NCBI GenBank assembly: GCA_905250125.1
Contig: CAJNOL010000617.1
Location: 1-64,000 of the forward strand
Direction of reading: 5' to 3'
DNA from: Rotaria sordida
Taxonomy: Eukaryota > Rotifera > Eurotatoria > Philodinida > Philodinidae
Length of the DNA: 64,000 nucleotides
Shown here: positions 23,371 through 35,781 of the stretch, one piece after another
How the letters are laid out: every line of letters starts with the position of its first letter
Position numbering within the stretch: the stretch's first letter is position 1
The notes under the pieces: generated by a model
What the model saw: only the letters and a program-made list of their open reading frames with translations
What the model was told of the DNA's origin: nothing
Database searches by the model: none
Position numbers and translations under genes: made by a program

Positions 23371-26012
23371 AATGGCACTTTCACAACAATGTGATCGATC
23401 ATTGTTATCGATGGCAGGCGTATGTTACCATCATTGAGTATTGTTCGACAACAGACAAAACAAAATTACACACGTTCAGATCAAATAACATATGCTTTTA
23501 TACGATTCATTGATGTTTTACTGAATGAATATGCCTGTTTACTATATGTGTGTGAACAATACATGCATACTTACATACGTCGGGACGGGAACGGAACGAA
23601 TAAATGCATACGACAGTCAGTTCGGATTAGTTTATTTAGAGATCGTGTAATGAGGTATAAAAGTAATAGATGATCCCTCCTCTATCAGTCTGCTCCAATA
23701 ATGAGTGCAAAAAAGAGTGAAAGAGAAAGACTGAATAGGCATAAAATAAAAATAAGACAATACAGAGGTGGAATCAATAGTATCGTGTGTCTTCTTTTTT
23801 TCTTCTTTTTTGAAGAATTTAGTTCGTATTTGATCAATAGATGTATCTCTATTTCATCATCTTTTATGATCAATTACATAATATGGTTTAGATTAAATAC
23901 ACTTATATTATCGTTAGTGATGACACAATAATTTATAGCTTGAATAAACTCTTCTCGTTGAACAACAGATAAAACAACGACGAGAGTAGAAAAAATAATC
24001 ATCATACGAATGAAAAAAATAAATAAATCTTTTATTACGATGCGAAGCACTATCGCAAGTTTTTTTCTTTCTCGACACATAACTCTAAATCACTATTTTG
24101 TGTCCCAATGATCTTAAGAGTAGATCTGAATTTGATAGAAAGACGATCGATGAATATAATAAAGGAAACAAACATTTTTGTAGTGTTTATTAATAAAGAC
24201 TTTTTATTTTGATATTAAGAGAACAACATCTATATTTTAGAAGGAAAGAAAAAATTTTTGCCGAAGAATATTCGAGAAATTTTATAATGGATAGATATAA
24301 ACGGATAATAGACTAATTGGTACAAAATTAACAAATAAAGAAAAAAAACTTTTAATAAATCTGTTAGATATAAATAAAGAATACACTAAATATAAGAGAA
24401 TAGGAAATATTATAAAACATCTACAAATAAATATGTACAGTATTAGCCAATGCTATTGCATATAGATCATAACAAAAACCATCAGTTACTGCTGAAATAA
24501 TCTCGTGCCATAAAATAGCAAGACAACAAAGTCATTGTTCATTTTTTAAGAGCAAAGAAAAACTAAATTCATCTGAATATTATTCAAACATATGTTTAAC
24601 GAATTGATAAATACTTCCTTTTTAACAATGGAAGAAAATAACATTCAGAAATATTAATAATTAAATCGATATAAAAGTACATTACGATTATTGTTATATA
24701 ATGCTAGAAAATCATTGTTTGAGGGGAAAAATCTAGTTGATTAATAATTTGATTCTTTATTGTAAATTCATGAAAATTTTCATAAATAGTAAATACTGGA
24801 ATGTGAACTCTATAGAAAATTGATTATGTAAGAGAAAATAAGGACTTTCTCGAGTATATGAATATCTCAATCTGTATTGCTCCAAATATTACACATAGAA
24901 TCGTACCTGTAAGAATAAAGTATGGACATCTCTATCCATCACTGTCATTTGAAGTTAAAGAAAAAAAACCTAAGATCAAATTACATCTATGACTACTGAT
25001 CTGACTGGATTTTTGTTAAAATATTCAAGTTTTAAAAAAAGAAAACACACATTTCACTGTTACTCTTTTTTAGCTAACTGATAATATGAAGGATTCTACA
25101 AGTATGTTGTATACAGAAAGATTCAAATCAAAAAATCATGTAATGTACAATTTAACGTGAGTAAACAGCAATTTCCAAGTTAATACTTGAAATGCAAAAA
25201 TGGAGTAAAATAAGGATGATTATGACTGTAGCCATGGGTTTTGATAAGAAGCTAAGTAAGGAAGAAAATATCTAACATCGTCATTAGTAGTTAAAATCTT
25301 AAAAAATTCATGGTAATGACTTAAGACTTGACTTGATTAGAGCAGAGACTTAACTTAGTAGAACTTGAAATTTTGTACTTTGAATCGAGAGCGGAGATAG
25401 AGATGTGAGTAAGGTCGGCACTTTAACTTTAAAATCACTTTAATAAAGTAGCTCAAATCATAGTTAAAGTAACCATACTTTAGACTTTAACTTTAAAAAA
25501 ATCAAAATTAAAGTATAGATTCTTTCAACATTTAGATTTTATTCATAATAATCATGTTGATCAGTTGTTAAGATTTGACCAAGACTTTTGAGGTCGACGA
25601 ATCCGAATTTGTGATTAGTTTTTCAAAATTCGTGATACTGATTCCTCTTCATAAATAATCGTCATTTCCTTGAAATACTCTTCTCCTATCGAGAAATCAA
25701 AGTGTTAAATTTTCAAAAACCGATCACAGATTTGGATTTCTGGATTCCGAAAATCCTGACAGTTGATCAACATGATTACCATGAATAAAATCCAAATGTG
25801 GTAAGAATCTATACTTTAACATCGTTTTTATTAAGTTATAGTTTAAAGTAAAGTTAAAGTGCCACTCCTATTCACGAAAGAATCACCCTGATAATATTCT
25901 CATGTAAAGGGTATAGGTGGATAGAATATCCTCTGTCACGCATATAACAATAACCTTCGTCCTACCACTCCACAATAGATTAACTCCACTGATGTCCTTT
26001 ACTATGCTCAAT
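23371..26012. other. Gene-free region with a foldback
   Basis: No gene recognised. A foldback lies at about 25410-25870; the rest is AT-rich sequence with short ORFs lacking domain features. Confidence 0.45.
25410..25870. repeat. Foldback element ending in actttaacttta
   Basis: Starts ggcactttaactttaaa and ends tttaaagtaaagttaaagtgcc. Internal parts are also mirrored (catgttgatca with ttgatcaacatg; the gattcg/aatccgaa region). The interior shares the 'cagattcgaattcctcgac' type motif found repeatedly at 36-41 kb. Confidence 0.65.
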
Positions 26013-27426
26013 AGCAACATAGGAGTCAATGCACGATAGGCACGACCAACCGTGCTCAATCGATCTCACCGATTTCGATGAAACATTGCTCATATGTAGC
26101 CCTAAGTGAGATAGGAAAATGCTAAAAATTTCAGCTTCTAAAACCGCTCCCTTCTTGAGATATTAAGATCACAATGGAGGCACCTTCAGGTAAAAATTGA
26201 GTGTAACCAAATCGATACTCATACATTGTGTACTTCACCATTATTCAACCATAATGTTTTTGTTTATGAAACTTTGTGAGTATATACTACCATACATACT
26301 CTATATACTGACACACTTAAAATCACGTTTTGATGTGTTAATGAATATAGAGAAATTTCACAAGTCTCAGATATACTCCTTATCTTGTGGCAAGCATTTC
26401 TATTCCTTATGAGCGAGTTATGAGTTTCCGCTTTGGAACTAAATACTACTACTCCCTTTCTATTGGTGGCAATTTTCAAAACCTTGGATATTTGAATTTG
26501 GTCCGAACAAAACTTTAATTCAATATAAATATATTGATTTTTCCTACTTGAAAATGTATTTCTCTTGAGCAAACTTTTTCTTTTCTCATATGTTCTTGTG
26601 TCCAAAGAACATAGTTGAGTACTACGTATCAGCCTCTACTGATTGAATAATCATTAAGTTAAAAAAAAACGAGATTAAAGATATGAAAACGAATGAATAC
26701 GTTCGGAAAATCATTTCACATAAAAGATAAATGATAATTTTTTTTTTCTATTATTTCAACAATTTTTTTATTTTACAAAAGCAATTGTAACATATAGATT
26801 CTCATGATTTCTTTGTTATAGAGTACATTATTAATGTCCAAGAATATCTCGATATACAAGATGAAATCATATGGTTACATAATATAAATCATAAAAGAAG
26901 CCAATAACATGATCTCTTATGATATGAGAGATTTTCATTCTCCAAAACTTTTTAAACGAAAATGATCGCTTTTCATTAAATTGTACGAACATTATTTAAT
27001 AAAACTTATTATTCCTATTGTCATTAAAATACTATAAATAGAAATAACAATAGTGAAGATTTATAATTAGAATTGGATTAGTAAAATTTCAAAGAAGATC
27101 ACGACTGATTTCTTCAATTATCTTTAAAACTTTTAATTGTACATTGTTATGCAATGCAGATATGACAATATTTTTGCGCTTTCACGACATCTTTATGATC
27201 GTTCAATTATTGGACTCATTGTTTAACGTATTATGTTGCTATCCGACATTCTGGATGTTGGGATAAATCGTTATATACTAGAAGATTTCAGTGTATATTT
27301 TTGTACTAATTCGCTTTATGAAATTTTTTCTCTTGACAATCTACTCTCTTACTATTGTTGAAAGAATAATGGAAACGAACAACTAGATTTTATATTAAGT
27401 ATTATATTTATATTTCATTGATGAAC

Positions 27427-27849
27427 AGCTAATTAGAGGTGTTGCATTAACATTAGTAAGAGCATTAACTTAATGCTAACAGCGATGCTGTTGACGATGA
27501 TTCTAACATAAAGGTATTACAAATCGAAATTATTTATGTATCACTAGAACAGGCTAGTATCTTTGATTAGCTTCAATACTTTTATGTTGCAATTTTATAC
27601 AAAAGAGTTGCAGCTACTAAAGATTAAAACAATATCTTGTATTAACTTGTTAGTATCTATAGTAGTTTTGTTTTAGAAATGTAACGTAAAAGTATTAAAG
27701 GTAATCAGGAATACTAGCCAGTTCTAACGATAAGTAAATGATTTCAATTTGTAATACCTTCATGTTATAATCATATTCAACAGTATCGCTATTAACATGA
27801 AATTAATGCTAATACTGATACTCAGCTGACACCTCTGCAGCTAATTAAT
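27427..27849. repeat. Nested foldback within the 4.7-kb element
   Basis: Imperfect inverted arms, roughly 27427-27600 and 27680-27849. agctaattagaggtgt at the left returns as acacctctgcagctaatta at the right, and internal segments such as ggtattacaaat and actagccag/ctggctagt are mirrored. More diverged than the outer arms, so probably older. Confidence 0.7.
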
Positions 27850-28049
27850 TTGAATACCAAAATATTACGTTCCATTAAGTAGTAGAAACTTCATCGTTCA
27901 TAATCAGTTCTTGTCTAAAGCTCAACAAATATTCATTAACGAAAGAATATACTTTATTTAACCTGTTGTCAGTGTTCCTTTTTTTTTCATAGAATTCGAA
28001 GTTATATATATAGATACATATATATCAGCTTGTTTATCATTTTTTAATA

Positions 28050-28674
28050 GATGATAATAACGAAAATCAAATTGAAGATGATTTTGATTTGCATATTGAC
28101 CGTAACGAATGTTGTTTATGGTCAATGGCAAGATGTTGCAGTGAGAAAATATTCAAAGATAACGTCCAATCGTATATATTATTTTGGTTTTGTTTAATAC
28201 AAAAGAATAGTAATTTTGTACAGCTAAAATAGATTGGACAAGACATTATGTTTGCATTGATAAGTTATAAACTAATATAACGGATTATTTGACATCCATG
28301 AAAGTTATTAATGAACAACAACAATATTTATATTCTATCACCGGAAAAGAAGTTTTATTCAAACGTTTATCACATATTATTGATATCGAACAATCACATT
28401 TGAAAATCTGTCCTACTCACCGTTTTACTTATGGGACATGTTGATCAATTCCTAAAAGCTGTGTGCATGGAAAAGAAGATGGTAGTATTTGGCAGTTGCA
28501 TTGTGATCGTGTTGCTCCAATGCATGTGCATCAACATCATCTTCTCATTCATTAAGTGATCATAGCATCCTTAATCAAGACACATTACAAGATGATATAG
28601 ACGAAGAAGATGAAATAGCTTTTGAACAAAAAGAGCTACTTGATACATTAACAAAAAAGATTTTAACATCATAA
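28050..28674 (+). pseudogene. Decayed secreted-protein gene in the element loop
   Basis: Begins with ATG and a signal-peptide-like sequence (MIITKIKLKMILICILTV...) and a GTGAGA donor. An acceptor before 28223 leads to a Cys/His-containing body (C-P-T-H-R, then C-x-H-G and HCDR) and an acidic C-terminal part. The frame is broken by a stop after CIDKL, a TGA after YGTC and a shift before the acidic end. The family is not recognised. The remnant may be cargo of the surrounding inverted-repeat element. Confidence 0.55.
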
Positions 28675-29046
28675 TAAAAAAATTTGATTAAGTTGTTTTC
28701 ATGTTGTCAAATCCAGAGTTCTAAACATTATCTACCTATAAGGCTAATTGCTTTTGAAGTTGAAACTTAAACAGGAGTGAAAATAACTTTTAGCTCTCGG
28801 ATTTCGCCTACTTTCCATCTTACTATTAAACTCTATGAGACACGTTAGGCTTTCACACAATCCACTTGGAAAAGTATATGTATATTTGTTGCCCATGCCA
28901 GACTACCAAAATATATTGATGTATTGGTATTTGCTGATATTAGTATTATGATATTCCTGATAAACTCTATTCATTGACTTTTTCGTCATTATTCGTCAAT
29001 CAAATTGGAGAATGTTTTCTTACACAGATCGTGTGGAAGCTCCAAG

Positions 29047-29316
29047 TATAGGCTGAGTAAAAAATTCTGGGACACTCAAGAATGACTTCCCAAAATTCTC
29101 TCCATTAGTAAATTGGTCATAGCTCCGTCTAGACTTTCTAGAAAATAGACTCATTATATACCATTCGATGCGCCTTAAAATTCTCTACAAGATAGTACAT
29201 TTGGTTTCTCAATTCTGAATATGTCATCTTATCTGACAGGGTCCTTTAATTCGAATAAAATATAAAATTTTGGGAAACCATTCTTGAATGTCCCAGAGTT
29301 TTTTGCCCAGCCTATA
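29047..29316. mobile_element. MITE with 38-bp TIRs, mariner-like TA flanks
   Basis: 270 bp. The left end (TATAGGCTGAGTAAAAAATT...) and right end (...TTTTTTGCCCAGCCTATA) are inverted over about 38 bp, with TA at both edges fitting a TA target duplication. The interior resembles the right arm of the foldback at 3698-4200. No coding capacity. Confidence 0.75.
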
Positions 29317-30918
29317 CGATATATTGTTTTTGTAGCGAAAGAGGCTCAATAAAATACTAAGTCGAAGATACGGCGCGAACTTCTCTGTTCATTCTAAGAT
29401 ACAAAATTATCAAACACAAAAAATGCATGAAAGTACTACTAGTTTTCATAATTGGTCAAGCAATTGTAGTTTCATGAACTAACCTCAAGATAATTCTTTC
29501 TATTGGCTTAAATTGAATTTCACTCCTTGTTTTCTTTTAACATCGTACATTCACTCTACTACTTATGCAGAATATTGATCTTGAAAAAGTACCTAAACTA
29601 CGCCACAAAGCTATACTTTGCAATAGCATTAGTGGTGATCTAAGGAAAACTAAGGTTTCTTGAACATACTACTAATCCAATTCTAATTATAAATCTTCAC
29701 TATTGTTATTTCTATTTATAGTATTTTAATGACAATAGGAATAATAAGTTTTATTAAATAATGTTCGTACAATTTAATGAAAAGCGATCATTTTCGTTTA
29801 AAAAGTTTTGGAGAATGAAAATCTCTCATATCATAAGAGATCATGTTATTGGCTTCTTTTATGATTTATATTATATAATCATATGATTTCATCTTGTATA
29901 TCGAGATATTCTTGGACATTAATAATGTACTCTATAACAAAGAAATCATGAGAATCTATATGTTACAATTGCTTTTGTAAAATAAAAAAGTTGTTGAAAT
30001 AATAGAAAAAAAAAATTATCATTTTCTTTTTTGTGAAATGATTTTCCGAACATATTCATTCGTTTTCATATCTTTAATCTCGTTTTTTTTTAACTTAATG
30101 ATTATTCAATCAGTAGAGGCTGATACGTAGTACTCAACTATGTTCTTTGGATACAAGAACATATGAGAAAAGAAAAAGTTTGCTCAAGAGAAATACATTT
30201 TCAAGTAGGAAAAATCAATATATTTATATTGAATTAAAGTTTTGTTCGGACCAAATTCAAATATCCAAGGTTTTGAAAATTGCCACCAATAGAAAGGGAG
30301 TAGTAGTATTTAGTTCCAAAGCGGAAACTCATAACTCGCTCATAAGGAATAGAAATGCTTGCCACAAGATAAGGAGTACATCTGAGACTTGTGAAATTTC
30401 TCTATATTCATTAACACATCAAAACGTGATTTTAAGTGTGTCAGCATATAGAGTATGTATGGTAGTATATACTCACAAAGTTTCATAAACAAAAACATTA
30501 TGGTTGAATAATGGTGAAGTACACAATGTATGAGTATCGATTTGGTTACACTCAATTTTTACCTGAAGGTGCCTCCATTGTGATCTTAATATCTCAAGAA
30601 GGGAGCGGTTTTAGAAGCTGAAATTCTTAGCATTTTCCTATCTCACTTAGGGCTACATATGAGCATTGTTTCATCGAAATCGGTGAGATCGATTGAGCAC
30701 GTGTTCTGTTAAATTGATCGTCCCTTTCGTGCAATGACTCATATGTATCCAATATATGAAGAAAGTCATAATTATTCTATCAAAAATGACATTTTAATGG
30801 CACTGGATAATGCATAGAGTTGAATCTATTTCCGAAATAGTTACATTTGAAACTTGTACAATTTTCAGTTTCTTCTTGTGCATCTAGTTATGACGTGATA
30901 CGCCAATACCATTGCTTT

Positions 30919-31646
30919 TTATTTTTTATCAAACACTATTTGTTCTATATTATCTGTTGTTCTTGTAATAGGAACATGAGGAGATGGTCGAAATGAACCC
31001 ATCATAAAAGGTAAATGTACTTCATATCGTGGATACATCAAAATAAGTACAATAACAACAAATAAAATCAAAAGAATAATAATTGGTCATAAAACCATAG
31101 GTACATGACGCATAGTACCAGCAAAAAATTGTGATAAACTTTCACCTATTGTGCCAAGTGGTGTAACAAATAATTGAGCAAAAGTCATTGATAAAGCCTT
31201 TTAGAAAAAAAAATCAAAAAAAAATAATTGATATTATTTTACAAATAGACGAGAAGTTCACTTGAATAGGTGTAACTTGTGAATGTGGTGTAGCACGTAA
31301 TGCTTTGTAATATTCCAAACATTCATCAGTTGGTAATTGCACGAAACGACCAAAATAAGATTTAACAGAATCCCATACACCCATTGCATGACCTTGACAA
31401 TGTTTTGGTATTTTTTTCATAAGCACCTGATCGACTTTTGCTTGTGCTTCCTATAGAATAAATCGATTTCATTCATTTTTATTCAATTTAAATTAATAAA
31501 CAAACCTGATAAAGTGTATACCAATTTTGTATAACAGAAACAATAAATGTGATTATAAAAAAAGTTGTAAGCCATCGACCACGACGAAGATGAATACGAA
31601 TACTGATAAAACTTATTGCTCCAATTGCAATCAGAACCAAAACACT
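30919..31646 (-). pseudogene. CLCC1: CLCC1-like (chloride channel CLIC-like) gene remnant
   Basis: Three in-phase exons: 31646-31506, 31450-31262, 31197-30919. They encode a membrane segment with RIHLRRGRW, then CLEYYKALRATPHSQVTPIQ and ALSMTFAQLFVTPLGTIGESLSQFF, followed by a second membrane segment. The YYKAL...VTP...PLxxIG pattern is that of CLCC1, an ER membrane anion channel. An in-frame TGA follows MRHVPMVL at the start of the last hydrophobic stretch, and nothing upstream of 31646 continues the gene: the sequence there is repeat-like and related to 1240-1300. Most likely a 5'-truncated remnant abutting the long-TIR element. A single-base assembly error could explain the stop but not the missing 5' end. 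Confidence 0.65.
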
Positions 31647-31659
31647 CTAGAATATAATA

Positions 31660-33203
31660 GTGGCATAACCAGGATTTTGATAATAAATGAGGAGTAAGGC
31701 TTAGATAGCCGAGATCTGTCTGGTGGGAGCAAGAACATCAACCTCTCTTAATTATAGCACTAATGTCCGCCGAAGAATTAAAGAGGAGTAGATGTAATCT
31801 CAAAAATTTGACAACGACAACAGCTAATGACCTGCAGCTTTCAGCAATCGAATGTAGAGAGCTCTGAACATTTTTTCGTCTGATACTATATAAAATAAAA
31901 TTATTTTAAAGCCCATCATTTTCGTAAACAACTTAAAAACATACATGAAAACAGTGTTCAGTTTCAAAGAAATTTCTATCAAAAATTAGAAAATTTGCTA
32001 AAAATCAATTAAATACCTACACGATTTTGTTTACTCAACAATGAGATGTAAGAAGATAATCATCTCAATCATATCTTGAACTATAGATCTGAATCACATG
32101 TCCAAATCAAAATTATATCGAAATGGAACACAGGTTTGACGAATTTTGTTTTGAATATTTTGCGAAGATGATAGATTTTAAACTAATTTTACCTTATAGA
32201 GTGTCAGACAAAAAGACATCCGAAGTTCTCCTATTTCATTTACTGAAAACCACAGATCTCTAGCTATTGCTGTTGACAATTTATTGAGCTTACAGCCACT
32301 ATTCTGTAATTCTGACGCGGACATTAGTTTCGAATATCGAATAAAATGAAATCATAATCCAATAGAAATACTCAAATTTGAATTTGATGAAAAAAAAAAG
32401 ATCTATGAATGAATAAAGCTACAAACGTTGAATAATCCAAAAAGAAAACTAAAGAACATTTAGTTAAAGATTATTTTTCTTCAAATTAAACTCATTTAAG
32501 TTATAAACTCCTTGGTGCATCTCTTAAAGACTAATAAGAGAATATTCGCAAATAGACATGAAAGTCGATGTATTAATCTGCAACGGCAGAGAACACAAGT
32601 TGTCGATGCTTTTATTATACTCATAGTTCTGTGACATTTTGAAATGAAAAAAAAAACGGAGAAGACAATGATAGAAATCTTAATGATAAGAAACTGTACA
32701 AGAACATCTATGAAAGCTGCTTCTCGATATGGAAAATTTTCAAAAAATCTAGTATCAATTCTTATGTCATTTCTAGATCGTTAGAAAATTGGCGGCAACA
32801 CAGGAGGAAAGCTTTCTAATTGACCTAGCTTATTGTTGCGTAGAAACTGCAAATTTACAGCGTCTTTGAATGAATGCCGTACTTCTCCTCAAGAACACTA
32901 GGAAAAAAAATTTTCAAGCTTTGACTTAAAACTTTATACGAAAGTGTATCTTAATGAAAATAGTTTATTGTGAAAGTTTCAGGTTTTTTTTGATTTGCTT
33001 CTATCCTGAAACAAAGATATTGAATCTACCGTTAAATAGAAGCGATGTTAAAGATACAATTTTACCATAGCTGTATCTTAAGATAGAAACAATGACAAGA
33101 TTTGAAACATAGGTAATATAAAATTCAAAGAATGCATATTCAATTTTGATAATGTTATTCGTTGTTTTTTCTATATAGAATCAAATTTTTGGCTTGTTAT
33201 TAC
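31660..33203. other. Gene-free, repeat-derived region
   Basis: Contains a diverged copy (about 32840-32970) of the MITE family seen at 35490-35781, and AT-rich filler. No ORFs of interest. Confidence 0.45.
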
Positions 33204-33682
33204 AAGTAACGCGACGCAAACGTCGCTAACCCTCTACTGAAAGGATGTGATTTCCTTGAACATATGGTACTCACGAAGAAGAATATCACAGAACTAATGT
33301 GCTGCTATGCATCTATAAAAAGATAAATAGTTCTCGTCACCATGGTCCGCTTGCTAATTGATTGGATTTGATTTAACCATCGTGGAGTGTGAATGTGTGT
33401 GGGTGTGGGGTGTGTGTATGGATGTGGGGTGTGGGTGTGGGCGTGTGTCTTCACTTCATCCATACTCAGACACACACCCATCCACCCACCCACATCCCAC
33501 GATGGTTAAATCAAATCCAATCAATTAGCAAGCGGGTCATGGTGACGAGAACTATTTATCTTTTTATAGATGCATAGCAGCACATTAGTTCTGTGATCTT
33601 CTTCTTCGTGAGTACCATATTTTCAAGGAAATCACATCCTTTCAGTAGAGGGTTAACGACGTTTGTGTCGCGTTACTTGTTT
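33204..33682. repeat. Near-perfect palindrome with telomere-like G-rich core
   Basis: Arms of ~185 bp (33204-33387 and 33499-33682) are almost identical in inverted orientation, ending in AAGTAACGCGACG / CGTCGTT..GTCGCGTTACTT. The centre holds TGTGGG-type repeats (gtgtgtgggtgtggggtgtg, gatgtggggtgtgggtgtgg) and the complementary cacccatcc/ccacccac strand. The terminal motif cctttcagtagagg recurs at 41645-41660. Confidence 0.8.
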
Positions 33683-35489
33683 TTTTGAAAAAACTCATCA
33701 AATTTAAAGAGTTTAAACTAGTTGTGATAAAGAACATTCTCGAATTCTATCATTTTGAAAATAATCTGGGCAGAGGAACCTTAATATAGTTGAAGAATCA
33801 AAAAATAGATGTTTTGAAAAATATTAAGCGCATTGCAACACTAGATTTCTCTAGAGCGAGCACCCTTAAATGATTCGCTAGACATTTAAATGTTGTACCA
33901 TCATCAGGAGCAGACCTTGAATTTCAGTTGCTTATCCTTGATTAAGTCTGATCAAGCTTATTACAGATATATGGTCATATTCAGTTGTTTGGGATGTCAT
34001 ATTTTCTTATCCTGAACTCTGACTTTCCTGAATAAAACGGAGAGACAAACATTTATGGCTTTTTAAGTGGGATATGTATTGCTATATGACTGTTTCTTTA
34101 AGAAAACAAAATTAGATGTCGTTTAGTTGTTTCTGTTTGTTCAGCGAGTTCAGTAGCATGACCAAGTGGCGAACACCCTAAATCAGAATAACTTGAAAAA
34201 AACATCTTTTTTTCAAAATTATAGGATTCCGCACAGCTTCTTGAAACCTTTAGGACGGCACAACTACATCTATATTTGCTTACAACACAACAAGCAAATA
34301 ACGCTCTGCTAGCATTCACAAATCCTTTACTGGATAGGCTATATTACGTCAAATGTCTAATAAGGAATTATTTTGGTTCAAAAATCAGATCATTTGACAA
34401 TTTCTAAAGGTGCCTCAACTTTCACTTATTATACTTACGATAAGCCTTCTAAATCAACATCTAGTCGTTCGTCGGCCTCTCTCCGGTCGGCCACTCACGG
34501 CTAGCCGTTTCCACATATGGTTTATTTTTCTGCCTACCATTTGTCACATTAGTACTCTGATGCGCAGAAAAAATAGTTTACTCATGACGTATCGATACGT
34601 AATCAAAAATTTCCAACATTTAAATAATGTTGTGTACTTTTCGTCATAGTTTTCAACTTATTTTTATTTTAACAAAATGATATGTTGCCGAATTTGTTTT
34701 CAAATCAGCATTAGTTAAGTTCTTCTGAGAATCTCCCTAAACCGCTTCAGACACATTTCAAAATTATACTCTAAAATAACCTTCTAAGTCAACGTCTAGT
34801 CGGTCGGCCACTCACGACTAGCCGTGCCCATATTTAACGCCATTAAATTATTCGATATTATTTCAGGTTTGAAGCAGATAGATGCGTCTCGTTTGAATTC
34901 CTTTCGAAAATTTACTGAGCATATGTTAATACCCTCGTCAAGAAGAAACTAAAAAAAAGAGACCTATTTATAAATTGCAACAAATAGAGTACATTACATT
35001 GTCGCGTAGAAAAGATTTTCGTCTATTTTAAATGTTATTTTGCATTTGATGCCTACGAAGAGTCAATAAGTGGACTTCAAGCGACCACTTCGTTTTCTAC
35101 ATATCTATGTAGAAATCTTACTCAAAGACCTGGCGTTTTGTAATCAACAAGGAAAAATACTTATATTAAAAGCAATCTCGAGCATGGATTCGCGACCCTC
35201 GACTATCCTTAAGTCAAGCTTAAAATAACAAGGAATTCATTAAAAGAACCTTAAAAAAGGTCAAAAAGGCTTCGATTAACTTCGAATTCGCATTTTTCAT
35301 GCTCGATAATAATCAGCCAAGTTTTATAGAAAACAATGATACATTAATTTATCACTAATTAATAACTGCCAATATTGGAAAGCTGACCTCAGATTTGTAT
35401 TCCTCATAGCCGATTCTCTTTAGTAGAGTTTTACTGGAGATAGTTAATATTACTGATTATTACTTATTTGATTAAAAACAATTGACGAA
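33683..35489. other. Gene-free region with a short direct repeat
   Basis: Two copies of a segment containing cggtcggccactcacg and ctagccgt occur at about 34445-34512 and 34780-34830. Otherwise only short ORFs without features. Confidence 0.45.
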
Positions 35490-35781
35490 GGAGGGTCACC
35501 AACTGATCAATCGCTTTTGAGTCGGAACTATGTGTATCATATAGGTCCTAATGAGCTATGAATACTCTGAAAAGAGTTCGGGCCGCTAGCTTACTACTAT
35601 CGAGATACTGCATTTTTATGATATTGTTAAGCAGAATGCCGTGGTCCCCCTCAGGAACACCAGCAAAACTGAGTTTTCAATTTCGACTTGAAATTTGGCA
35701 CAGAAATAGGTCTCAATCATTAGTACCTAGAGGATGCACATAGTTCCGATTCAAAAGCGATTGATCAGTTGGTGACCCTCC
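35490..35781. mobile_element. 292-bp MITE with ~45-bp TIRs
   Basis: Left end GGAGGGTCACCAACTGATCA and right end TGATCAGTTGGTGACCCTCC are inverted over about 45 bp. Related, more diverged interiors lie at about 32840-32970 and 61140-61330. The target duplication is unclear. Confidence 0.75.

Larger units (their letters stand above)
26013..30745. mobile_element. 4.7-kb element with ~1.07-kb terminal inverted repeats
   Basis: The arms 26013-27083 and 29670-30745 are inverted copies. The central ~1.03 kb (26051-27083 / 29670-30703) is near identical; the outer ~40 bp are more diverged. The loop of about 2.6 kb holds a nested foldback, a decayed secreted-protein gene and a MITE. No transposase was seen and no target duplication is obvious, so it may be a non-autonomous long-TIR transposon or a segmental inverted duplication. 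Confidence 0.8.

Noticed and set aside
23422-24080. Several 60-80 codon ORFs on both strands upstream of the EGF gene
   Set aside because: No conserved motif, splice structure or signal peptide; overlapping on both strands.
26264-26605. 113-codon ORF present almost identically in both inverted arms (also 30147-30488)
   Set aside because: The similarity is explained by the near-identical arms themselves. The composition is basic and low quality, no family is recognised, and no excess of silent changes can be judged.
33305-33577. ORFs reading through the TGTGGG/CCCACA core of the palindrome
   Set aside because: They translate simple repeat and its flanking inverted copies.
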